50,741 bases of DNA from an uncultured Verrucomicrobiota bacterium (GTDB lineage Bacteria; Verrucomicrobiota; Kiritimatiellia; RFP12; UBA3636), in the NCBI GenBank assembly GCA_949295265.1, contig CASFKR010000001.1:1-50741 (forward strand), written 5' to 3'. Below the pieces are notes generated by a model, which saw only the letters and a program-made list of their open reading frames with translations, was not told where the DNA came from and ran no database searches. Shown here piece after piece: positions 16,901-24,195 of this stretch. Each line of letters begins with the position of its first letter. The stretch's first letter is position 1. Position numbers and translations under genes: made by a program.

Positions 16901-19187
16901 CGCCCTCCTCATTGTAGCCCACCGCCATGTTGGTGAAGAGCCACGAGGTGTAGGCGACGCTGCGCCCGATGTACGGCATGTAGATGCGCCCGTTGGCGAG
17001 GATGCGCGAGCGCGGCTGGGCGGACTGCCCGATCATCGGTTCCGGACGGCGGAACGAGGTGATGTACACGATGGCGCGGCGCGGGACGCCTTCGCTGTCG
17101 GTGGAGCCGGCCGCATAGTTGAGGTAGCGCACGCCCGTGTTCTCGTAGTAGGTGAGGCGCGGTTCGAGGCGCTGCGCGGAGAACACGTTGCGGAGCGAAA
17201 TTTCCATCGAGTTGGCGAGCTCGCCGCAGAATTCCGCCATCTGGCTGCTGAGCGGCGAGAGATCCACGAAATCGGCAAACGGCAGATTGTCGTGGAGGAG
17301 GGGCTCGCCGACGGAGGTCATCTGGAAGCCCGCCAGGCCGAGCGCCGCCGAGAGGACGGACGGCACGAGGCGCTGATACTGGTAGGAGAGGGAGTACGGC
17401 TTGTAGGTCGCGTTGAGGGCGGGCTCGTAGAGCAGGGCGGTCCAGGGTTCCTCCGCCGGAGGCTCGCCGTTGGGGCCGGGCATGTGCGCGGCGGCGATGC
17501 CGCCCCGGCCGGTGGCGCCGTAGTAGATGTTGCGGAAGGCGCTCAGGTGGCGGCCGTAGGAGCCCGTGTTGTGATCGCCGTAGCGGTAGAGGCCCGCGGC
17601 GTTGATCATCGTGAACATCCACGGGGCCTTCGCCGAGGCGAAATCAAAGTCGAAATGCCCGACGATGGAGCGCCCTTCGAAGATGTCGGCGAGCTTCATC
17701 CACGAGGCGTTGTTGTCGATCATGCGCTCGAGCTCACCGCGCCGCGTGTGGAGACGCTCGAGCACATTGCCGAGCATGCGCGCGTACATGGCGGGCACAT
17801 CGGCGACCGGGTCGGACTCCAGCCCGGCGTCCGGCAGGTATTTGCCCTTGACGAGCTGTTCGCGCAGGAGGTTGGAGGCCTCGCGCTGCGCCTGCAGATG
17901 GTCGATCTGCACGGAGAGTTCGGCGATGCGGGCGGTGGCGGCCTGCTTTTCGGCTTCGTCGCTGAACTGCGGGAGGCGGCTCTGCAGGGCGGTGCGCTCT
18001 TCGCGCAGATCGCCGATGGGCTCGCGCAGGCCGTTGGCCAGCGCCACGAGTTCGCGCTTGAGGCGGTTCTGCAGATTGCGAGCCAGCGGGCCGCGGGCAT
18101 CGATGATGTTGTTCGCGTCTGCAAACGCGATGAGTTCGCGGATGGACACCAGCTCCTCGGCGTATTTCTCGCCGCGTTTGGCGAGGTCGAGGTTGTTGAT
18201 GTTCTTGTTCGACATGTCAATCGTGTGGTAGAAGAACCGGGCGCCTTCGAGGCCCGCATACTTCGAGCCGAAGAAGACGACGATGACACGGCGGTTGAGG
18301 GGACGGCCCGAGCGCGCGAGCGAGACGGCGGTCTGCGTCAGCAGCGCCACGTTGGCGGCGGCGCGCAGTTCCGGCGAGTAATCGGGCGTGAAGCCGTAGG
18401 TGTCGAGCGTGGCGGAGAGGATGAGCACTTCCTCGGAATCGAGATTGCCTTTCCAGCCGGGTTTGCTGGGGAGCTCGACCCAGAGGTTTTTGCCGGGGAC
18501 GTCGCGGATGACGCTGCGGGCGTCGAGGACGGCCTCGCGGGTGCCGTCGGCGGTCAGGAGCCCGGCGCGTTCGGCATCGGCGCGGTCGATGTAGACGCGC
18601 GGCACCAGCGTGAGACTCGTGAAGCCGACGGCCGACATGCGCGTGTTGGCCAGCGTGGCGTCGCCGACGAGGATGACGGCGCGGGCGCCGTGCGTCATGA
18701 CGTCGCGGATGTCCGCCTCCGGAAGCGTGGCGTCGAGGACGGCAATCTTGCCCGTGAGGTCTTTGCCCTCAAAGGTCTGGATGCGCCCGTTGCCGACAAA
18801 GATGGCCGGACCGCGGATCGGCTCGGGCACGACGAACGTGGCCGGACCGTTGTCGATCATCAGCACGCCTTCGACCGGCTCGCCGCCGTAGGTCAGCGAG
18901 AGCCGTTCCGTCTCCTGACTGAGCGAGTCGAACGTCTGGTACTGCGGCTTGAGTCCGGCCTTCGCCAGTTCGTTGCTGACGACATCGAAGGCCTTGGAAA
19001 GATTTTCAGACCCGACGCGGCGGTGCGGGAAACGGGAAATGCCGTTCCAGACGCGACCGTAGACGGAGTTGTCGGGAAGAACAGGAATCTCCGCGGCTTC
19101 CTGTGCCTGTACGGGGCAGAGCAGGGCGGCCAGAGCGAGCGCGGAAAATACGGCGGAGCGGACGCGGGGGATACGGGTGTTATTCAT
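13980..19187 (-). CDS. Giant ABC permease: degenerate M28-peptidase-like ectodomain fused to FtsX domain
   Basis: 1735 residues. Signal peptide at 1-28 (cleavage near AQA/QE). PA-like region about 120-215. M28-like core about 250-330: SATLDTYG, a Gly/Ala stretch, and FFGSKYAGLEGARFF stand where zinc peptidases have HxD, a second Asp and an EE pair, so the His and the acidic pair are missing. Helical, probably coiled-coil region about 360-500. Unrecognised extracytoplasmic region to about 960. Membrane segments near 964-985, 998-1016, 1022-1044, 1089-1112, 1393-1413, 1437-1462 and 1483-1504. AREKEIFTYSALG matches the FtsX/MacB cytoplasmic loop. A cytoplasmic tail of about 230 residues ends Pro/Ala-rich and basic. 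ATG 19187 overlaps the ATPase stop by 8 nt. Predicted partner permease of that ATPase; not expected to hydrolyse peptides. Confidence 0.85.
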   Translation of the reverse strand: MNNTRIPRVRSAVFSALALAALLCPVQAQEAAEIPVLPDNSVYGRVWNGISRFPHRRVGSENLSKAFDVVSNELAKAGLKPQYQTFDSLSQETERLSLTYGGEPVEGVLMIDNGPATFVVPEPIRGPAIFVGNGRIQTFEGKDLTGKIAVLDATLPEADIRDVMTHGARAVILVGDATLANTRMSAVGFTSLTLVPRVYIDRADAERAGLLTADGTREAVLDARSVIRDVPGKNLWVELPSKPGWKGNLDSEEVLILSATLDTYGFTPDYSPELRAAANVALLTQTAVSLARSGRPLNRRVIVVFFGSKYAGLEGARFFYHTIDMSNKNINNLDLAKRGEKYAEELVSIRELIAFADANNIIDARGPLARNLQNRLKRELVALANGLREPIGDLREERTALQSRLPQFSDEAEKQAATARIAELSVQIDHLQAQREASNLLREQLVKGKYLPDAGLESDPVADVPAMYARMLGNVLERLHTRRGELERMIDNNASWMKLADIFEGRSIVGHFDFDFASAKAPWMFTMINAAGLYRYGDHNTGSYGRHLSAFRNIYYGATGRGGIAAAHMPGPNGEPPAEEPWTALLYEPALNATYKPYSLSYQYQRLVPSVLSAALGLAGFQMTSVGEPLLHDNLPFADFVDLSPLSSQMAEFCGELANSMEISLRNVFSAQRLEPRLTYYENTGVRYLNYAAGSTDSEGVPRRAIVYITSFRRPEPMIGQSAQPRSRILANGRIYMPYIGRSVAYTSWLFTNMAVGYNEEGALDRVTVAADAYGIVATPIHLFYAYGGLSFGDGYKPDPIGGDLYEPKTLVASKDAPHKTASTVVYEFEGYKEFFADRQDPIKIIGGNGDMLLGSVTNAPGMDRLKAAMGVGVKLDTDARLHANNIAQGANDAYLLNEARLAVLRERNIVRDDLEKFHADSKDHIEEAAAAIAEKKWSLAEAHHIFANCIENRIYRPLRGVTEDLVQAVVVLLLLNIPFAFAMERLIFGFPSIYKQLMGFIGFFLATFAILFFTHPAFSLASAPIVIFLAFVIIMLACITSGIMMGKIKQEIRAMQGLASTVHGVVNESSTTLSAILIGIAGMRNRPLKTFLTCITVVLLTFTILVFASFTSQQGVVDSYLGRGTDENRIELHRLSFLHIDSGFIDSLNALYGDRFDICRRGGLFRIPTRSNDTGDTSINPERVLFLPKSGESIQMSAVMGLDETEIKHSAGFRKVVPELATAATPLPPLFLPPAVTNELTQIAKGDEIRLNGVPFTFAGFFDAFALQQISTIDDLRGVPPDFQATLSNSGSSATGGASIESLEEMPTGTFEWFTPDVVAIARMDDLRRYFGWHNVCNFIAMYPKEGQEDLSLYDIGVELAPAFQGTVHVKTPEGAYSLFFTQAVQGSGFSDVIVPLLLGGLIIFSSLMGSIVAREKEIFTYSALGLAPVDVGALFFAESAVYSVIGGMGGYLVSQLVAKFFKFLGSRGLITPPEMNFSSLTSVCTILIVMAVVMLSTIFPALRASKSANPGVARKWKMPSPKGNKLEFVFPFTVSSVDFAGILSFIREHFNNHADATLGSFAARDVRIFKEPCGNDGKEHIGIEANISLAPFDLGIFQRFRMYSQEFEIKGIDEVVVDLTRIGGTPDSWVRSNRAFAAELREQFLLWRSLPIATVEHYRASTLEDIAGQGAGAAYEAHLRNQQAGGASAQPAAPVAPAPAAEPKAPEAPRPAPNQGGTNPRARRNPKHGKKSR
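15500..15516. repeat. Dispersed 17-bp motif, exact copy
   Basis: Plus-strand GTGGCAGGGGCGTGGCA inside the FtsX fusion gene. It encodes an ATPLP stretch within a short Pro-rich segment at about residues 1222-1236. Confidence 0.85.
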
Positions 19188-19953
19188 CTTCTTCCTCGAT
19201 GCCCAGAGAATCTTTCTCGACCTTGACGTGGCGGGACTCGGCGATGCGGGCAATGCGGCCGTCGCTGATCCACACCATGCGGGAGGATACGGAGAGCATA
19301 TTGGGGTCGTGCGTCGCGCAAATTACGGTGACGCCGTCATTCTTGTTCAAATCGTGGAGCAGCCAGTGAATCTCCTTGCCGGTCTTGAGGTCGAGGTTGC
19401 CGGTCGGCTCGTCGCACAGGAGAATCGAGGGGTTGTTGGCAAGGGAGCGGGCGATGGCCACGCGCTGCATCTGACCGCCGGACATCTCTTTGGGGCGGTG
19501 ATTCCAGCGGGAGGCGAGCCCGACGCGGTCCAGCAGCGCCATGCCGCGGGCGCGCGCTTCGTCCGAGGAGACGCCGGCGAAGACCATCGGCAGGGTGACG
19601 TTTTCCAGCGCGGTCATGACCGTGTTGAGGTTGAACTGCTGGAAGACGTAGCCGATCTTGCGGCAGCGCAGGAAGGCGAGTTCCTCGGCGTTGAGCTGCG
19701 CCATGTCCACGCCGTCGATGAAGACGCGTCCCGACGTCGGGGTGTCGAGCCCGCCCACCATGTTGAAGAAGGTGGACTTGCCGGAGCCGGAGGGACCCAT
19801 GACGCAGATGTATTCGCCGCGATAGATGTTGAGCGTGATGCCGGCCAGCGCATGGACGGGCTCGGTGCCGCGCCAGAAGGTGCGCTTGATGTCGTGGACG
19901 GATACAAGGACTTCCTTGCCGACCGCGTATTCTGCTTCGTTAAAGGTAATCAT
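19180..19953 (-). CDS. LolD/MacB-type ABC transporter ATP-binding protein
   Basis: 257 residues with a complete ABC ATPase: Walker A GPSGSGKST, Q-loop in YVFQQFNL, signature MSGGQMQR, Walker B ILLCDEPTGNLD and H-loop ATHD. The LDxxTG-type sequence after Walker B and the overall length place it in the LolD/MacB/FtsE group, whose permeases are FtsX-type. A 15-residue N-terminal extension and an acidic tail (GIEEEDE) are additions. It lies 4 nt after the 509-residue permease and overlaps the giant permease by 8 nt, so all three should be made together. They probably form a heterodimeric permease with two ATPase copies. This class transmits force across the membrane rather than carrying a solute through a channel. 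Confidence 0.95.
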   Translation of the reverse strand: MITFNEAEYAVGKEVLVSVHDIKRTFWRGTEPVHALAGITLNIYRGEYICVMGPSGSGKSTFFNMVGGLDTPTSGRVFIDGVDMAQLNAEELAFLRCRKIGYVFQQFNLNTVMTALENVTLPMVFAGVSSDEARARGMALLDRVGLASRWNHRPKEMSGGQMQRVAIARSLANNPSILLCDEPTGNLDLKTGKEIHWLLHDLNKNDGVTVICATHDPNMLSVSSRMVWISDGRIARIAESRHVKVEKDSLGIEEEDE

Positions 19954-19957
19954 GGTG

Positions 19958-21487
19958 TTATTCGACTCTCATGGCTTCCATGGGTGCCATACGGGAGGCG
20001 GACCAGGAAGGCTGGATGGAGGCCAGAGCCGCAAGCAGGATGCCGGCAGCCAGCGAGAAAAGGGCGGAAAAGATGATGTCGACCCCCGGGAAATAGGTCC
20101 AGAGATGCGCGCCGTACAGGATGGAGCAGCGGACGACCGAGATGAGGAAGCCGACCACGACGCCGATGACGCCGCCGGCCGCACCCTGCATCGCCGCTTC
20201 CATCATGAACTGCGAGAGGATGTACGCATCGGTCGCGCCCAGGCACTTCATCGTCGCAATTTCGCGATAGCGTTCGGTGATGGACATGAGCATCGCGTTG
20301 GTGATGCCGACCATGCAGACGAGGAACGAGATGAAGAGCAGGAAGAGCTGGCGGCCGGTCAGCCCGAGGAACGAGGGAATGGCGCGGGTGACCATGGCGA
20401 GCCGCTGGTTGAGCAAGGAGAGGCGGCTGACGCGCTCATACCGGTCGCTCATCTGCTGGAGCGTATCGCTGCTGAAAGAGCCTTCGAGGAGACGCACCGC
20501 GCGGCGGTCGGTGATGAACGCCATTTTTTCCTCTGCGGAGGAGCGCTTCGTTTCGTTGAACTGGCGTGCCCATTCCGTGCGGAAGCTGTTGCGGTTGAGG
20601 TGTTCGATGAGGTCCGAGTAGGTGTTGGACTCCGCCAGCTGTTCGCGCATGAGCTTCACATCCGCCTCGCTGAGCGTGAAGCCCAGCTCCGTCATCGAGC
20701 GGCGCCAGGCGTCGACGGCATCCGGTGCCGCCGCAGGAATCCAGCGGGCGTCGGAAATCTCCGTCTGACCGCCTTTGGCGAGGTCGGTCGCTTCGTTGGC
20801 GCGGGAAACGGCCGCATTCCAGCGGCGGTTGAAGTCGGTGAGTTCCGTCTTGTAGGCCGGATAGGCGGCCAGGAAGGCGTCGAGGGACTCAATCTTGCCG
20901 GGCACGCGAATCTCGATCTTGATCTTGAGCTGCTCGTGGAAGGAGTCCGAGGTCTCGAGAATGTAGTTGAGGGCGGCACGGCCGGACCGCTTGCCGATCA
21001 GGTTGAGGCGGTGCCCGGTGGGAAGCCCGTCGAGCCAGGTCGTGTAGGTGGCTTCCTGGAGCGCCAGCTGCGCCAGGCGCGAAACTTCCTCCACGGGAAG
21101 CCCGGTGACGTGCGCGGCTTCCTCGATTTCCGCCTGCCCCGCAGCGCGTTTGTGCGCATCCTTGCCGTTCACCTTGCGGGCGGCATCCGCGAGGCGGCGG
21201 ACCGTGGTGTTTTCCTGGGCGTGGGAAAGCAGGCGCGTCAGCGTTGTCTGCGCAAAACGCGCGTGCGCATCTTCGTCCATCACGCCCCCGGCAACGGAGC
21301 GCTGGAAGATGCTCTCGGAGAGCAGGAACATGAAGAAGGCGACGGCCAGCACAACGACGGCCAGCGTCAGCATGGAGCGGAAAAGCCGATGCTTGACGCC
21401 GCGCACGCACAATGTCCAGGTTTCACGCAGGGACATCGTGTGCTGCTTCTGGACATCAATTTCGCGGTAAACGGAGGAATTGCTCAT
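19958..21487 (-). CDS. FtsX/MacB-family ABC permease
   Basis: 509 residues. One N-terminal membrane segment (about 38-57), a large extracytoplasmic helical domain (about 60-365), then three C-terminal membrane segments near 370-392, 420-445 and 465-490. ERYREIATMKCLGA is the canonical coupling-helix motif of MacB/LolC/FtsX proteins, and the end SASRMAPMEAMRVE matches the family terminus. The external domain is Glu/Lys/Arg-rich and not recognisably MacB periplasmic core. It is the first of the three ABC genes, 42 nt after the OPT-like gene (21530) and 4 nt before the ATPase. Predicted role: one half of a mechanotransmission-type ABC complex; cargo unknown. Confidence 0.92.
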   Translation of the reverse strand: MSNSSVYREIDVQKQHTMSLRETWTLCVRGVKHRLFRSMLTLAVVVLAVAFFMFLLSESIFQRSVAGGVMDEDAHARFAQTTLTRLLSHAQENTTVRRLADAARKVNGKDAHKRAAGQAEIEEAAHVTGLPVEEVSRLAQLALQEATYTTWLDGLPTGHRLNLIGKRSGRAALNYILETSDSFHEQLKIKIEIRVPGKIESLDAFLAAYPAYKTELTDFNRRWNAAVSRANEATDLAKGGQTEISDARWIPAAAPDAVDAWRRSMTELGFTLSEADVKLMREQLAESNTYSDLIEHLNRNSFRTEWARQFNETKRSSAEEKMAFITDRRAVRLLEGSFSSDTLQQMSDRYERVSRLSLLNQRLAMVTRAIPSFLGLTGRQLFLLFISFLVCMVGITNAMLMSITERYREIATMKCLGATDAYILSQFMMEAAMQGAAGGVIGVVVGFLISVVRCSILYGAHLWTYFPGVDIIFSALFSLAAGILLAALASIQPSWSASRMAPMEAMRVE

Positions 21488-21529
21488 AGCAGAGGTGAAA
21501 AGGGAGGCGGAGGCGCGAACGGAAATCGA

Positions 21530-23734
21530 TTAGCCGGGCATGTACCAGACGCGGTTGGGCGAGGGCGACCCGACAATCAGGTAGTAGGCGAAGTCCACGA
21601 TAATCGTGAGACCGATCAGCAGGATTTCACCGGCAATGATGCCGACGAACAGCGGCTTGCACCGCTGATAGACGCCACCACCGCCAAACCGGACAACGAG
21701 AACCTTGATGAACCACCCGAAGAAGAACGAAGCCGCCGCGCAGCCCGCCGGATAGGAACCCCAGATGAGGAACAGAATCGGGTGAATCGGGAATTTCGCG
21801 AAGCGGAACCGGATCAGGGATACGGCCATCACCGCGAGGAGCCCGTAGAAGAAGAAGTGTGTATGGATGGCATTGCCCGCAATGAGCTGGAGGCGGGCAA
21901 GCGGACCGGACTCGAGCGAGGTCTCGAAGGTGCCGGCCGCCTTCATGTCCATGAAGTGGCGCGCCGTCTGGTCGAGCCCCGTGACCGGCGGGTTGTTGGA
22001 CGCCCAGCTGTCATTCATCGGGTTGTAGTTGTAGGTCGACCATGCGGCGGCGAACCATCCGATGACCATCGCAAGGAGCGCGGCCGCGCAAATCCAGCCG
22101 AAGACCTTTTTGAGGTTGATTTTGTGGTCTTCCGCAATCTTGGCGCCCGTCCCGACGTAGGCGATGAGCGCCTCACGGGGGTCCTGCACAAAGATCGAGT
22201 TGCCGCCCCAGTTGAGGAAGGTGAGGGCATGCGGACCGATGGCGGCCGGACCCAGCAGGGAGACGAGCAGCGTGCCCGGCGTCCAGGCGGGCTGCAGGAA
22301 CGGGATGCCCGTTTCGCACACGATGCGGGAGAACACCGTGTAGAGCATGAAGAGGATGAGCGAGAAGAGCAGCGCAATCAGCCACGACTGGCAAATCCAC
22401 GAGAGGATGCAGACGAAGGCGATGAAGGTCACGATGAGGGTGCGTGCCGCCAGCACGGAGACCTCATCGGGCGCCGCCAGTTCTTCGGCGGCGGAATCTT
22501 CTTCGCCCGCCTTGGCCTTCCGGCGGATTTTCAGCCGGAGGGCGCGCGCAAACACGGCCAGGTAATATGAGCGGCCCGTGTAAAGCAGGATCAGCATGAA
22601 GCCCATGTACGCGCCGCCGCGCATGGCTTCCATCGTCTGCCCCTGCATCAGCGAACCGGTCGTCTGGTAGAACAGAATCGTGAAGATGGCCAGCAGCACC
22701 TGGGAGAGGCCGACGGTCAGCGCAATTTCGGAGCTGACGAAGTAGGCAATGCCGATGAAGGTGAAGTAAATCGTGGCACCCGAAAGCGACCAGTAATTGA
22801 TGGCTTTCTTGATGATGGGCATGTGCGTGTGCAGCGGCAGGTTCCAGCCCTTGAGGTTGGGCAGGAATTCCTGCATCGCAGGGAGGCTCTCCGGGTACCA
22901 TTTGGCGAGGTAATCGATGAGGAGCAGCAGGAAAACCGGAATGACGCCCCACCAGAACAGGCGGTTGCGGAAGATGTCCGGCACCCCGTGGTGCGGGGTC
23001 GTCATGCGCGCGAACTGGCCGGTCACCTGCGCAATCGGGTACGCCAGCTGTTCGTGGGAAGCCCACTGACGGTGTACGAGGAACTGGGTCGAAATCATGA
23101 CGAACACAAACATCGTCAGAATCGGCCCCCAAATCAGCATCGGCTTAATCCAGGCGCGCAGCGGGAGCTCCAGAATCGAGAGCGTCTCCGTGCCGCGGGC
23201 CATGCCGGTGAAGAAGCCGCGGTATACCTCTTCGTACGCCGGGGTCGAAAGGGCCATCGGATCGCCCGGCCACGGGGACGGGAAGAGCTCCGGCCGCAGA
23301 TATTCGGTGAGCAGACCGTGGAGTTCCCAGTTCTGGTGGTTCGGGAGGAAGTACCACGGCATCATGATCTGCGTATGGAAATACCGGTACAGACCCGAAG
23401 TCGGCGCCCAGCAGGCGACCAGCGTCATGATGATGACGAACGCAAGCTCACGCGCGGAAAGCGCCAGCCGGTCCGCCAGCCGGTGCTCTTTCTTGAGAAG
23501 GCGGTCCAGCAGATTCCAGAAACCGTTCCAGCCAAGACCGACCAGGAAGAAGTAGAAGAAGGGACCGGGGGGGATCTGGTGCCCGATCATGTACGTCCCT
23601 TGAAGGACCGTATCATGGAATTTGGCCGTTCCGGCAATAAACAGGATCCCGAGAAGGCTGAAAATCAGCGAACGGGGGCTGATGAACCTGTCTTTTTTCG
23701 GTTGGGCATCAGGAGTCTGTTCCGTAGTCGTCAT
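21530..23734 (-). CDS. OPT-like membrane protein, DUF6785/DUF6784 type (copy 2)
   Basis: 734 residues with about 14 hydrophobic segments. After a 20-residue polar N-terminus come SLIFSLLGILFIAGTAKFHD and an LSARELAF motif. Near the end, FPIHPILFLIWGSYP, GWFIKVLVVRFGG and KPLFVGIIAGE match what I recall of DUF6784. These proteins resemble oligopeptide transporters and are frequent in Planctomycetes/Verrucomicrobia relatives; their substrate is not known. A charged insert near residues 405-425 separates the halves. First gene of the operon: promoter at 23784-23812, permease gene 42 nt downstream. The paralogue at 24196 is closely similar along its whole length. Confidence 0.8.
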   Translation of the reverse strand: MTTTEQTPDAQPKKDRFISPRSLIFSLLGILFIAGTAKFHDTVLQGTYMIGHQIPPGPFFYFFLVGLGWNGFWNLLDRLLKKEHRLADRLALSARELAFVIIMTLVACWAPTSGLYRYFHTQIMMPWYFLPNHQNWELHGLLTEYLRPELFPSPWPGDPMALSTPAYEEVYRGFFTGMARGTETLSILELPLRAWIKPMLIWGPILTMFVFVMISTQFLVHRQWASHEQLAYPIAQVTGQFARMTTPHHGVPDIFRNRLFWWGVIPVFLLLLIDYLAKWYPESLPAMQEFLPNLKGWNLPLHTHMPIIKKAINYWSLSGATIYFTFIGIAYFVSSEIALTVGLSQVLLAIFTILFYQTTGSLMQGQTMEAMRGGAYMGFMLILLYTGRSYYLAVFARALRLKIRRKAKAGEEDSAAEELAAPDEVSVLAARTLIVTFIAFVCILSWICQSWLIALLFSLILFMLYTVFSRIVCETGIPFLQPAWTPGTLLVSLLGPAAIGPHALTFLNWGGNSIFVQDPREALIAYVGTGAKIAEDHKINLKKVFGWICAAALLAMVIGWFAAAWSTYNYNPMNDSWASNNPPVTGLDQTARHFMDMKAAGTFETSLESGPLARLQLIAGNAIHTHFFFYGLLAVMAVSLIRFRFAKFPIHPILFLIWGSYPAGCAAASFFFGWFIKVLVVRFGGGGVYQRCKPLFVGIIAGEILLIGLTIIVDFAYYLIVGSPSPNRVWYMPG

Positions 23735-23783
23735 TGGGAGGAGTCTTTAAACCTGTGGCAGGTTATGAAAAACGTACGGCCTG

Positions 23784-23812
23784 AGAATAGCAAAAAACCG
23801 CTCTCAATACAA
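23784..23812 (-). promoter_or_regulatory. Promoter of the OPT/ABC operon
   Basis: Minus-strand -35 TTGTAT (23812-23807) and -10 TATTCT (23789-23784), spacer 17 nt, about 50 nt before the start codon at 23734. There is no Shine-Dalgarno before the ATG. Confidence 0.6.
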
Positions 23813-23882
23813 GGAAAAGCGTGAAATCACGCCTTTGTTCTGTGCCTGTGCATGAAAGAATACAGCGTTCCATTTTGCCCGT

Positions 23883-23899
23883 TTCGCAACAGTTGCGAA
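23883..23899. promoter_or_regulatory. Perfect 17-bp palindrome, possible operator
   Basis: TTCGCAACAGTTGCGAA is symmetrical about the central A, 71 nt upstream of the -35 box of the OPT/ABC operon. Its half-site GTTGCG recurs beside a second palindrome at 24023-24034. Confidence 0.5.
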
Positions 23900-24022
23900 G
23901 TCGGATGAGAATGAATGAGAAGCAACGGCATCCAACCGTCATACCGAAAAGTCGCTAATTGACAGGAAAATACGGAAACCGGAGGGTTCGAAATGAAACG
24001 GAAGCGGCAGGAGTTTTCATAC

Positions 24023-24034
24023 CGGTTGCAACCG
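24023..24034. promoter_or_regulatory. Perfect 12-bp palindrome, possible second operator
   Basis: CGGTTGCAACCG, followed at once by another TTGCGG, lies 140 bp from the palindrome at 23883 and shares the GTTGC half-site. Between here and 24147 the sequence holds no gene. Confidence 0.4.
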
Positions 24035-24147
24035 TTGCGGAACTGTTCGATTCCGGTTGAAAAAATGTAAGGTGTGTTAGTTTGTATGCAGGGTGTTCAG
24101 GGGTTCAATGAGGACTGCGGGAAAGAAAAAGTGTGAAAATATTTGCG

Positions 24148-24175
24148 TCACGGAGGCGGATGTGCACCTCCGTGA
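24148..24175 (-). terminator. Hairpin after the third OPT-like gene, probable terminator
   Basis: 9-bp stem TCACGGAGG / CCTCCGTGA with a 10-nt loop, 21 nt after the stop at 24196. The following T tract is interrupted, so termination may be partial. Confidence 0.5.
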
Positions 24176-24195
24176 TGCGGACAAAAGAACACGGA

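Noticed and set aside
15996..19226. Plus-strand open frame of 1076 codons, and similar ones opposite the OPT-like and ABC genes
   Set aside because: Low-complexity charged sequence antisense to the FtsX fusion gene; no recognisable domain.
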